From Nitratiruptor sp. (lineage in GTDB: Bacteria > Campylobacterota > Campylobacteria > Campylobacterales > Nitratiruptoraceae), in contig WGAX01000073.1 in NCBI GenBank assembly GCA_015494595.1, forward strand, positions 1 through 21,317: a DNA stretch of 21,317 nucleotides. The letters are read 5' to 3'. The position numbers and the translations under genes are program-made. The notes beneath the pieces were generated by a model. It worked only from the letters and a program-made list of their open reading frames with translations, was not told the DNA's origin and did not search any database. Shown one piece after another: positions 5,346 to 13,259 of this stretch (within the stretch, counting starts at the first letter, position 1; each line of letters opens with the position of its first letter).

Positions 5346-8323
5346 ATAGTCTCTAAAAGGAAACTATGTACCACATTTGTCATCTTTATCAGATCGTGAG
5401 GAGAGTGTTGGAGCTCTTCAATCCTTTGATTATATAGGTTTGGATCTATCATCTTCTCCTCTAGGTAGTTTTGGAGGCTTTGCAAGAGAGACTCTTTGCT
5501 TCTGCTAAAGAGGATCACATCTTTAGCAGTTGTTACAACAAAATGCTCCAAAAGCTCAATAAGTTGAGATTTCATCTCTTTTCCTGTGCTATCTTTGGGA
5601 TGAAATTGGTAGATACTATATAAAAGTTTATCGATGCCAAGGAGGGAGATAATTTGTAAAAGAAGCTCCAATACTTCATGCAGAGGATGATCTTTGATCT
5701 CTTTGAGATAGATTGCTGGCATAACAAATTTTATAAGGTCTATGTAGTGAGTCAACTCTTGTTGATTGTCAAAAAATGTCTCTATTTGCGATTTATAGTT
5801 GAGTATATGAAAGGGCTCAAGATTGATTTGGTGAGAATTGCGTAAAATCCATTTGAGGCTAAACTCTACTGCATGCTCAATCTGTAAAAGCTCTTCTAAA
5901 AGTTTGTTGCCTAAGGAGAGCTCTTGGGCATAAAGCCTCTTTTTTCTTTTGGTAATGCCTAAAAGGGAGTAAAGGAGCAGATAGGACTTGATTTTGATAA
6001 CAAATTTTTCCTCTTGGAGCTCTTCAAAATCTGCCAAAAAGCGGATTCCTGCATTATCGATGATGATATTTGCTGCAGTTGTGGCAATAATCTCTTTTTT
6101 TAAAGGGTGATTGAGTACCTCATTTTCAAATGATGGGTAGAGAGATTTTGGAAAATATTTATATAAGAAATGCTCAAAAAAGGGCTCATTTACAAGGGAG
6201 CTTTGTAAGATTTGATGTGTTAAGAAGATTTTGGAAAATGATAGTATGATGCCCAAAACAGGTCTAACAATTGCTCCATCACTGGTTAAAATACTCTCAA
6301 AATCTTTAATCTTTGGAATATGGAAATCTTTTTTGTTAAAAAACTCCAGTCTCTTTTCCAACAGCTCAATAACTTTAATATACTCCTCTATATCTTGTGC
6401 AGAGCGTATCTGATCTAAAGAGATAGCCAGAGACTGAGCATAATTGGTAGCAAAGACTTTTTGGAGTACCCCATGTGTTAGGCTTTTGAGAATTTCTCGT
6501 TTCTTCTCTTCATCGATTCTATGCTCTTCTACTGCCATATTGAGAGCAATTTTAAGATTAACTTCATAGTCACTTGTATGCACCCCTGCAGAGTTATCAA
6601 TGCTATCAAGATTGATATGTCCGCCATTTTTTGCATACTCTATGCGTGCTTTTTGGGTAAGTCCTAGATTCCCCCCTTCACATACTGCATAGGCTTGCAG
6701 CTCACTGGCATCTATACGCACAGGCTCATTAAACTTATCTGCTATATGGATATTGAGCTCATCGCTCGCTTTGATATAGGTACCAACTCCTCCAATATAG
6801 AGCATATCTACTTCTGTTTGCAAAAGCTTTCTTGCAAGCTCTTCACCGCTAATGACATCCTTTTGAATATGAAGAAGCTCTTTTATTTGAGCTGAGAGAT
6901 ATATATCTTTTTGCGTGCGCAAAAATACGCCACCCCCTTCGCTTATTTTGCTAGGATCATACTCCCTCCATCCAGCCCCTTTTGCAAAGAGTCTTTTGCG
7001 CTCTTCATAGGCTATTTGTGGATCGGGATTTGGATCAATAAAGATTTCATGCGAGCTTATAGCACCAAGAAGTTTGCAGTTTGGATTAATAAGCATTCCA
7101 TTGCCAAACACATCTCCTCGCATAGAGCCTGTACCAATAATTGTAATAGGATCATTGAAAATATCTACGCCTTTTGTCAAAAAGTGTCTTGCAGCACTAA
7201 TCCAAGCTCCTCGTGCAGTTACACCCAGTTTTTTATGGCTATACCCGTAACTGCCTCCACTTGCAAAAGCATCTTTGAGCCAATATCCTCGTTGTAGAGC
7301 TATCTCATTGGCTACATCGCTCATATCTGCAGTCCCTTTGTCTGCTGCTACTACAAAATAGAAGTCACTATTTGGTTGCGGCTTTGTATCGATTAAATCA
7401 AGCATTGCATCGATATAGAGTCTATAGTAGTGTTGAAACTCCTCTTTGCTCACTCTCTTTTCAATATACAATCCCCCTTTTGCCCCTGTGGGGATAATGA
7501 TAGCATTTTTTGCTTCTTGCGTAATCATCAAATCTTTAATCTCTTGGCGAAAATCCTCTCTATCACTCCATCGAATGCCCCCTCTTGCAATTTTGGAGGT
7601 GCGCAGATGGACACCTAAAAATTGGGGATGAAAAACAAATATTTCAATATTTGGCTCAAGATCTGGTAAAAGATGTTTAATAGGAGCCAAATGAAACTTA
7701 AATGCTTTTGTCTCTTTATCCATAAAGAAGTTGGTGCGCTCTATAGTGGAGACTAAAAAGTAGAGGAGGTGAAGAAGTTTATACTCTTCATAGTTGGTAA
7801 TTTTTTTTAGTTGCTCCTGGATTTGCGTGTGAGTTTGGGAGCTTTGCTCAAAGAAGAGTGTTACAAGGAGTTGAATAAATTTTTCATTACGCAAAAAGAT
7901 ACGAATAATACTTTCAAACTTTTTATCTGGCAGAAGCTGCTCCATATAGCGTGCCATCGCTTGTAAAAAGAGTACTTTTTCGTAGTTAAACCCTTCATAA
8001 GTAATTAAGCGATAGAGAAGACATTGGATAGGAATCTTATGGTTGAGGGCTTGCATTATAATATGTTGCAAGTTTGAGGTATCTATAGATTGAGGGAGAG
8101 CAGAAGAGAGGATTTTGATATACTCTTTGCCATTTTGCCGATACTGCTTGAGCTGCAAAAGAGGAATGTCGAGATTTTTAAAGAGCTCACATACTTCAAG
8201 CAGTGAAAAATTTTGCTCACTTTCCAAGAGCAAAGAGAGCTGGTTGGTAGGGGTAAAGGTAATCTCTTTAATAAAATATGTGTATAATAGAGATTGTGAG
8301 GAGTTTAAATTTTGTTGAGCCAT
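5342..8323 (-). CDS. Large NAD-dependent glutamate dehydrogenase (about 1000-residue epsilonproteobacterial type)
   Basis: Converts glutamate to 2-oxoglutarate and ammonia, NAD-linked by family. 993 residues: far longer than hexameric 450-residue enzymes and shorter than the roughly 1600-residue GDH-180 group, to whose catalytic part it corresponds. The first about 190 residues form a helical regulatory region. The catalytic core has KIARGGIRWSDREDFRQEI, then IPTGAKGG with the catalytic Lys at 282, AADKGTADMSD, and the nucleotide-fold stretch IGTGSMRGDVFGNGML. IRIDASELQAYAVCEGGNLG-like sequence follows (here VRIDASEL and CEGGNLGLTQ). A helical C-terminal domain covers roughly residues 620-993. 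Start at ATG 8323 with GGAG 6 bases upstream. The C-terminal codons end at a solo IS605-type right end, so the original last residues could have been altered by the insertion. Confidence 0.9.
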   Translation of the reverse strand: MAQQNLNSSQSLLYTYFIKEITFTPTNQLSLLLESEQNFSLLEVCELFKNLDIPLLQLKQYRQNGKEYIKILSSALPQSIDTSNLQHIIMQALNHKIPIQCLLYRLITYEGFNYEKVLFLQAMARYMEQLLPDKKFESIIRIFLRNEKFIQLLVTLFFEQSSQTHTQIQEQLKKITNYEEYKLLHLLYFLVSTIERTNFFMDKETKAFKFHLAPIKHLLPDLEPNIEIFVFHPQFLGVHLRTSKIARGGIRWSDREDFRQEIKDLMITQEAKNAIIIPTGAKGGLYIEKRVSKEEFQHYYRLYIDAMLDLIDTKPQPNSDFYFVVAADKGTADMSDVANEIALQRGYWLKDAFASGGSYGYSHKKLGVTARGAWISAARHFLTKGVDIFNDPITIIGTGSMRGDVFGNGMLINPNCKLLGAISSHEIFIDPNPDPQIAYEERKRLFAKGAGWREYDPSKISEGGGVFLRTQKDIYLSAQIKELLHIQKDVISGEELARKLLQTEVDMLYIGGVGTYIKASDELNIHIADKFNEPVRIDASELQAYAVCEGGNLGLTQKARIEYAKNGGHINLDSIDNSAGVHTSDYEVNLKIALNMAVEEHRIDEEKKREILKSLTHGVLQKVFATNYAQSLAISLDQIRSAQDIEEYIKVIELLEKRLEFFNKKDFHIPKIKDFESILTSDGAIVRPVLGIILSFSKIFLTHQILQSSLVNEPFFEHFLYKYFPKSLYPSFENEVLNHPLKKEIIATTAANIIIDNAGIRFLADFEELQEEKFVIKIKSYLLLYSLLGITKRKKRLYAQELSLGNKLLEELLQIEHAVEFSLKWILRNSHQINLEPFHILNYKSQIETFFDNQQELTHYIDLIKFVMPAIYLKEIKDHPLHEVLELLLQIISLLGIDKLLYSIYQFHPKDSTGKEMKSQLIELLEHFVVTTAKDVILFSRSKESLLQSLQNYLEEKMIDPNLYNQRIEELQHSPHDLIKMTNVVHSFLLETM

Positions 8324-8355
8324 TTTAATCTCCGTTATAGATTTATGTTAGTACA

Positions 8356-8361
8356 ATTATA
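8356..8361 (-). promoter_or_regulatory. -10 box of the glutamate dehydrogenase gene
   Basis: TATAAT on the - strand, giving a likely start near 8349 and a leader of about 25 bases that includes the RBS. The surrounding 50 bases are extremely AT-rich and contain other -10-like hexamers, so the choice among them is uncertain. Confidence 0.4.
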
Positions 8362-8373
8362 TGATAATATAGT

Positions 8374-8395
8374 TGGAATTATACACACTATTCCA
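8374..8395 (+). promoter_or_regulatory. Promoter region of the bactofilin operon with a 6-10-6 inverted repeat
   Basis: A -10-like TATACA lies at 8380-8385, about 27 bases before the bactofilin ATG. It is enclosed by the inverted repeat TGGAAT (8374-8379) and ATTCCA (8390-8395) with 10 bases between the arms. A palindrome across a -10 box and start region is the usual position of a repressor site. Both box and operator are inferred. Confidence 0.35.
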
Positions 8396-8411
8396 GAATA
8401 AAGGAGTGTTG

Positions 8412-9179
8412 ATGGCACTGAAGCCTAAAAAGTGGTTGATGAGCGTGTTTGGTGTGGGGAACCATACCGAGGAGGAGACGACGAGCGAAGAGGATCCGAT
8501 GCACACAATGATTATTCCCCAAGGCACCAATGTAGATGGAAGAATCATTGGTAATGATTCGGTACATATAGATGGGCATTTTCATGGGGATATTAAAGTC
8601 AATAACATTGTCATTGTGGGGCGTACGGGAGAGCTGCAAGGTGATATTAAGGCACAGCGTGTGCTTGTGAATGGAAAGTTTCAAGGGAATATTATTGCAG
8701 ATAGCGTAGAGTTTTTGGAGCATGGAGTAGGCGAGGGAGAGATTCAGGCCAATAAAATTTTGGTTAAAGGAGTTTGGCACGGTAAACTCTATTGTGGAGG
8801 ACTCTTTATTGATGCAGGGGGCAAAGTCTTTTCTAATGCAAAGATTAAGAAGATAGTCGTAGCAGGTATTTTAGAGGGAAATATCGCTTGTAAAGAGCTA
8901 AGGACTTTGCCAACTTGTGTATTGCGAGGTAAAATGTTTGCAGATGAGATTCAAAATGAGGGCGGTAGAATTGAAGGATATATAGGAAAATACTCCGATA
9001 TAGCTATGCAAAATCAGGAGATGGCATACTATCTTAATATCTTTAATTCACGCAGCGATTATATTTTGCTTGAAGCAAAAGAGTATGAGGTTGATGTGGA
9101 AGAGGAGTTGAAGAAGGAGAGAGGAAAAGGAGAGCAAGAAGAGTTAATAGATACTTCTGTAGAAAAAGGGGAAGAGTGA
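8412..9179 (+). CDS. Bactofilin-family polymer-forming protein
   Basis: Cytoskeletal scaffold of stacked short beta-turns that polymerises without nucleotide, usually on the inner face of the membrane. Start at ATG 8412 (255 residues) with AAGGAG at 8401-8406; the ATG at 8373 lies upstream of this RBS. After an about 35-residue acidic N-terminal tail, residues about 37-190 contain repeating segments of the VDGRIIGNDSVHIDGHFHGD and VLVNGKFQGNI kind, typical of the family. The beta part is longer than the usual 100-110 residues. The last about 50 residues are a charged, Glu/Lys-rich tail. First gene of an eight-gene run that also carries a LysM anchor protein and an M23 hydrolase, in line with bactofilins directing local peptidoglycan cutting (CcmA in Helicobacter). 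Confidence 0.85.
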   Translation: MALKPKKWLMSVFGVGNHTEEETTSEEDPMHTMIIPQGTNVDGRIIGNDSVHIDGHFHGDIKVNNIVIVGRTGELQGDIKAQRVLVNGKFQGNIIADSVEFLEHGVGEGEIQANKILVKGVWHGKLYCGGLFIDAGGKVFSNAKIKKIVVAGILEGNIACKELRTLPTCVLRGKMFADEIQNEGGRIEGYIGKYSDIAMQNQEMAYYLNIFNSRSDYILLEAKEYEVDVEEELKKERGKGEQEELIDTSVEKGEE

Positions 9180-9829
9180 TGCGAGCATTACTTTTTGTAC
9201 TACTAACAGTAGTGTGGGTGTTTGGGGCAAACGGAGCCAAAGAGAAGTTAAAAGTGAATATTACAAAAGATATTCCTTATGTAGATGTGGATGTGTGGGG
9301 AGTGCCAATACGCATAATGCGTATTCAAGATACTAATCATAAATTGCGTAATAGCTATATTCGCACCTCTCGTCCCACTCCTCCTTTTTATATACAAAGG
9401 TTTCAACCAATTCCGGGAATTGAGACATATGGAGAGCTTGAGACAATAAAATTTATTCGCGATAAACTTAATAACGATGAAGGACTCTTAATTGATGCCA
9501 GAATGCCTCAATGGTACAGGCAAGGGACAATTCCTGGTGCTATGAATGTACCTTTTACTATGTTAGCACAAAAACGGTATGTAGACAAGGTACTTTCTCT
9601 TTTTGGAGCACAAAAAAAGAATGGAAAATGGGATTTTTCCAATGCTTTAACTATACTCTTTTTTGATAATGGTCCCTGGTGTCAGCAGGCGGTGACGGCA
9701 ATGAAGCATCTTGTAGCATTGGGGTATCCTAAAAATAAGATAAAATATTATCGGGGAGGGATGCAGTATTGGCAAATTGTTGGATTAACAGTATTTAATC
9801 CTGTTACTCATAAAGAAGTGAAATATTAA
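9179..9829 (+). CDS. Exported rhodanese-like protein 1, lacking the canonical active-site Cys
   Basis: 216 residues from ATG 9179, which shares one base with the bactofilin stop (TGATG); GTG 9176 is the alternative. The signal peptide is MRALLFVLLTVVWVFGANGA, so the protein is periplasmic. The C-terminal half is a rhodanese fold: GLLIDARMPQWYRQGTIPGA (about 102-121), the loop FDNGPWCQQA (about 162-171) and YYRGGMQYW (190-198). At the position of the catalytic Cys of rhodaneses there is Asp163; the only mature cysteine is Cys168. It is a paralogue of the gene at 11528: both share a specific N-terminal region with MRIQDTNH and TSRPxPPF. Sulfurtransferase activity of the normal type is therefore doubtful; a structural or binding role is possible. 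Function not known to me. Confidence 0.8.
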   Translation: MRALLFVLLTVVWVFGANGAKEKLKVNITKDIPYVDVDVWGVPIRIMRIQDTNHKLRNSYIRTSRPTPPFYIQRFQPIPGIETYGELETIKFIRDKLNNDEGLLIDARMPQWYRQGTIPGAMNVPFTMLAQKRYVDKVLSLFGAQKKNGKWDFSNALTILFFDNGPWCQQAVTAMKHLVALGYPKNKIKYYRGGMQYWQIVGLTVFNPVTHKEVKY

Positions 9830-9851
9830 TGAAATAGTAAAAGGTATAAAG

Positions 9852-11516
9852 ATGGCACGATTGCTGGTTGCATTGATGCTCTGTATAAGTTGGAGCATCG
9901 CGATGACGAGTGCAGAGATGGCAAGGGCTATCAATCTTGCCGGAAAACAGCGGATGCTTATTCAACGAATGAGTAAAGAGGCGTTAATGATAGCTCTTGG
10001 CGTAGATCAAGAGGCTGCAAAAGCTGGATTAAAAAAGGATATGGCACTCTTTGAGAGAACTTTACGAGGTTTAGCGCAAGGCGATAAAGAGTTGGGGCTT
10101 GTGCCAGTAGAGGATGAAAATATCCAAAGGGCGATTAAAGATCTACAAAATAGATGGCAGCCTTTTCGTGAAGCGCTTCTGAAGGTGTTACAAGGTAATT
10201 TTGATAAAAGTACAATAGAGTATATTAAAAATAATAATCTTGATCTGCTAAAGCGGATGAATGCTATTGTGGAGATGTATGTTGCTTTGAATAAGGGAGA
10301 GAAGGTTAAAAGAGCCCAAGCTATTAATCTCTCGGGAAAAGAGCGGATGCTTTCACAAAAAATAGCCAAAGATGTACTCCTGATTCAGTATGGCTATAAA
10401 GATCAAGCTCCTGTTTTAAAACAGGATAAAAAGCTTTTTGCAAGGATTTTGCAAGGTTTGCAAAAGGGTGATAAAGGATTGGGACTAGAGAGGACAAGGC
10501 TTCCTTGGATTAAAAAAGAGCTTGCAAAAGCGCAAAAGATGTGGCAAGAGTACGCAAAGCTTGCAAAAGCGCAAAAACTGCCTCCACAAAAACTTAAAGA
10601 GCTGGTAGATAAGAGTAATGCTTTGTTGGCGCAGATGAATAAGATTACGAAAATGTATGAAAAATCTATCAATCGTGAAAAGCGTGCGCGTGCTCTTTCA
10701 ATGCTTGTGAATGAGTTTATGGGTGAAGAGCAGCAGGCTAAGCATATTATCAATCTTGCAGGAAAACAGAGAATGTTGACACAGCGTATGAGTAAGCTTG
10801 CTTTGCTCGATGCGTTAAATATTCAAAAGAAGCAAACAGAAAAACTGCTAAAAGCCTCCTATGAGCTTTATGATAAGACGCTTAAAGGCTTTTTAGTGGG
10901 TGATAGCGATTTGGGGTTGCCTCCTGCAAAAAACGAAAGAATTAAGGAGGCTATCGCAAAAGTGCAGGAGGCATGGGAGCCTTTTAAGAAAAATGTGCAA
11001 AAAGTGCTTGCTTCGCACGGTAAAGATCCTGAGGCTCTCGCATATATTATCGCCAATAACGAAGAACTTTTGAGGCGATCAAATGATCTTGTCCAGACAT
11101 TTAAAAAAGAGTATGCAACCCATAACTTTTTGGAGGATGCTCGCAAGGAGATTGTAGATATTGCAGGGCGCCAAAGAATGCTTACGCAAAAGATGACAAA
11201 AGAGAAGCTTCTTACAACGCTAGGAGTTGAGCCTGCTCTCAATCGCAAAAAGATGTTAGCAACGGTTGAGCTTTTTGATACATCCTTAAGGCGTTTGATG
11301 TATGGTGATAAGAAGCACTATATCATTAAACCTACCAATCCTAAACTTGTAGCGCAGTATAAAAAGGTAGCAAAGCTATGGGAAGAGTTGAAACCTCTCT
11401 ATCTCAAAAAGAAAAATAGTCCTAAAGAGATGGGGATTATTATCAAAAAAAATCCTATTCTTCTCAAAGAGATGGATAGGGCTGTAAAACTTTCAGAAAC
11501 AGTACTTGAATATTAA
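9852..11516 (+). CDS. Periplasmic protein of four tandem PilJ/NarX-type sensor domains
   Basis: 554 residues with a signal peptide (about 1-19) and no later membrane segment, so it should be soluble in the periplasm. It consists of four repeats of about 135 residues, each opening with the PilJ/NarX signature: INLAGKQRMLIQRMS (27-41), INLSGKERMLSQKIA (158-172), INLAGKQRMLTQRMS (300-314), VDIAGRQRMLTQKMT (435-449). A GDKELGL-like stretch follows in each of the first three. In NarX the matching P-box (INKAGSLRM) contributes the Arg that binds nitrate; Arg is kept in all four units. Normally this domain occurs once or twice in membrane sensors joined to HAMP, kinase or chemoreceptor modules; none is present here. 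Flanked by two paralogous rhodanese-like genes. AAAAGG 7 bases upstream of ATG. Ligand inferred only. Confidence 0.85.
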   Translation: MARLLVALMLCISWSIAMTSAEMARAINLAGKQRMLIQRMSKEALMIALGVDQEAAKAGLKKDMALFERTLRGLAQGDKELGLVPVEDENIQRAIKDLQNRWQPFREALLKVLQGNFDKSTIEYIKNNNLDLLKRMNAIVEMYVALNKGEKVKRAQAINLSGKERMLSQKIAKDVLLIQYGYKDQAPVLKQDKKLFARILQGLQKGDKGLGLERTRLPWIKKELAKAQKMWQEYAKLAKAQKLPPQKLKELVDKSNALLAQMNKITKMYEKSINREKRARALSMLVNEFMGEEQQAKHIINLAGKQRMLTQRMSKLALLDALNIQKKQTEKLLKASYELYDKTLKGFLVGDSDLGLPPAKNERIKEAIAKVQEAWEPFKKNVQKVLASHGKDPEALAYIIANNEELLRRSNDLVQTFKKEYATHNFLEDARKEIVDIAGRQRMLTQKMTKEKLLTTLGVEPALNRKKMLATVELFDTSLRRLMYGDKKHYIIKPTNPKLVAQYKKVAKLWEELKPLYLKKKNSPKEMGIIIKKNPILLKEMDRAVKLSETVLEY

Positions 11517-11527
11517 AAGGATGGGAT

Positions 11528-12184
11528 ATGATGAGGATTGTTGCTAGTATTATATTTGTATGTGGGCTGCTTTTGGGTGCAAAAGAGGAGATCTATCTTG
11601 TAAAAATCACTCCAGAGATTGCGTATGTGTATGTAGATCATAAAGGTATAAAAGTAAAAGTGATGCGTATTCAAGATACCAATCATCTCTTAACAGATGA
11701 TTATAGTAAAACTTCTCGCCCCTGTCCTCCGTTTTGTATCCATCCTATTAAAGTAAACGATAAGGTACGCACGGTGGGGACGGTAGAGGTGGTAGAGTTT
11801 ATGCGTGATAAAGTCAATACAGGCAAAGGTCTTATTATTGATGCAAGGCTTCCAAAATGGTATAATACCGAGACAATACCTTCTGCTATTAATGTGCCTT
11901 TTACCTTTTTAGAGGCCAATCCCCCCAAACAGAAGATAATAACTTTTTTTAAACTTTTAGGTGCAAAGGAGAAAAATGGAAAATTAGACTTTTCAACTGC
12001 TAAAGAGCTTTTGCTTTTTTGTAATGGTGTCTGGTGTGATCAATCTCCCCGCCTCATAAAAAATCTTATAAAATATGGGTATCCTGCCGATAAATTACTA
12101 TATTATCGCAATGGAATGCAGGGGTGGAAACTACTGGGACTAACCACAGTAGTGGAGAAAGGAAAGTTTGTTAACTCCAAATAG
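11528..12184 (+). CDS. Exported rhodanese-like protein 2 with four cysteines
   Basis: 218 residues from ATG 11528 (AAAAGG 7 bases upstream; ATG 11531 is the alternative). The signal peptide covers about residues 1-18. The fold is rhodanese-like: GLIIDARLPKWYNTETIP (101-118), active loop LLFCNGVWCDQSP (162-174) and YYRNGMQGWKLLGLTTV. Cys165 is at the canonical catalytic position and Cys170 five residues later; a further pair occurs as CPPFC (66 and 70). All but the equivalent of Cys170 are missing in the paralogue at 9179. Likely periplasmic sulfane-sulfur carrier or thiol-redox protein; partner and substrate unknown. Loops of the CNGxWCxQSP type occur in other Campylobacterota rhodanese-like proteins, from memory. 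Confidence 0.82.
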   Translation: MMRIVASIIFVCGLLLGAKEEIYLVKITPEIAYVYVDHKGIKVKVMRIQDTNHLLTDDYSKTSRPCPPFCIHPIKVNDKVRTVGTVEVVEFMRDKVNTGKGLIIDARLPKWYNTETIPSAINVPFTFLEANPPKQKIITFFKLLGAKEKNGKLDFSTAKELLLFCNGVWCDQSPRLIKNLIKYGYPADKLLYYRNGMQGWKLLGLTTVVEKGKFVNSK

Positions 12185-12196
12185 AAAGGATAGCTT

Positions 12197-13243
12197 ATGA
12201 AACGAAAAAATGTAAGTGTTGAAGAAGAATTTTTTGCTTATGGTGATGATGAAATAAATGGTGTTTATGGGCGTAATGGCAAGGGAGGACAGCAACCAAA
12301 AGCCTCTTCTCCCTTATCAAAGGTGATTCAGGTATTGCTTGTACTGGTATTATTAGCGATATTGGTAGTACTTGGGATTATTGGTTATATGTATGCTAAA
12401 AAGGCACTTTTGAGTGAGGAGAGAAAGGCAGCGCCTGTAGCTGTACAAAAAAAAACTTCCAACCCTCCTGCTGTGCAGCAATCGGTACAACACTCCGTTA
12501 CTGTACAGCAAGTGAAACCGGCTCAAAAGCAGCCTCAACCTAAGGTAGAGCAAAAGACACAAAGCAGTGCGGTAAGCTCAGTAGCGCAAGTTGCACAAGC
12601 ACAAGTGCAGCCTGCAACGCAGCCAGTGCAGCAAGCAGTTGCTTCTGCGCCAGCAAAGCCTATCCAAGCTGCAGCTTCACAGGTATCAAGTAGCAGTGCT
12701 ATCCAGAGCTCTTCTGCTCCAACTGCTACAGCAAAGGCAAAAAGTGTAAGTGAGATGAGTGACGAGGAGCTTATTGCGTATCTACGCTCTTTAAAGCCTG
12801 ATCAACTTAAAAAGCTCAATATTGAAGAGCTTATTCTTGCTCGCAAAAAGAAGGAGCAGGGAAAGAAGCAGCAAAATATTGCCGTAGCTAAAACAGAGTA
12901 TCTTAATAACCAGGTGGTACTTGATAAAAATGTACAAACACAAAAAGAGAAGAGTCAAATTGCAGCACTTAGTCAACAGCTTGCAGCTATTGTACAAACA
13001 ACACCACAAAAAATAAAAAATAAACAGTACATTAAAGGACTAGAGAAAGAGGCTAAAGTACGCGAAGAGATCAATAGATACTATATAGTAAAACGAGGTG
13101 ATTCATTATCTAAAATTGCAAAACAATTTTATGGTAAAGCATCAGCATATGTGAAAATTTTTGAAGCAAATCAGGATATTATTCAAGATCCAAGATTGAT
13201 TTTTCCAGGACAAAAATTACGCATTCCCAATGTTAATGAGTAA
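12197..13243 (+). CDS. Single-pass membrane protein with C-terminal LysM domain
   Basis: 348 residues, AAAGGA 6 bases before the ATG. A charged cytoplasmic N-terminus (1-42) is followed by one membrane helix (about 43-66, VIQVLLVLVLLAILVVLGII), then a long low-complexity Gln/Pro/Ala/Ser linker (about 75-185), a charged helical stretch with DEELIAYLRSLKPDQLKKL (about 188-207), and a terminal LysM domain (about 295-345) with YIVKRGDSLSKIAKQFYG and FPGQKLRIP. LysM binds peptidoglycan glycan strands, so the protein can tie the inner membrane to the wall. The order cytoplasmic tail, helix, flexible linker, wall-binding domain parallels Helicobacter Csd5, which uses an SH3 domain and acts with the bactofilin CcmA. 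It lies between the cassette genes and an M23 peptidase gene. Confidence 0.85.
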   Translation: MKRKNVSVEEEFFAYGDDEINGVYGRNGKGGQQPKASSPLSKVIQVLLVLVLLAILVVLGIIGYMYAKKALLSEERKAAPVAVQKKTSNPPAVQQSVQHSVTVQQVKPAQKQPQPKVEQKTQSSAVSSVAQVAQAQVQPATQPVQQAVASAPAKPIQAAASQVSSSSAIQSSSAPTATAKAKSVSEMSDEELIAYLRSLKPDQLKKLNIEELILARKKKEQGKKQQNIAVAKTEYLNNQVVLDKNVQTQKEKSQIAALSQQLAAIVQTTPQKIKNKQYIKGLEKEAKVREEINRYYIVKRGDSLSKIAKQFYGKASAYVKIFEANQDIIQDPRLIFPGQKLRIPNVNE

Positions 13244-13259
13244 GGCAAAGAGAGAGTAG

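Noticed and set aside
6911..7297. 128-codon + strand frame
   Set aside because: Antisense to the conserved catalytic core of the glutamate dehydrogenase; no family resemblance.
8388..8780. 130-codon - strand frame
   Set aside because: Antisense to the bactofilin repeats; no RBS and no recognisable domain.
12470..12720. Possible tandem DNA repeat in the Gln-rich region of the LysM gene
   Set aside because: Units such as GTACAGCAA and GCGCAAGTT recur loosely, but no fixed period is present; it is low-complexity coding sequence, not an array.
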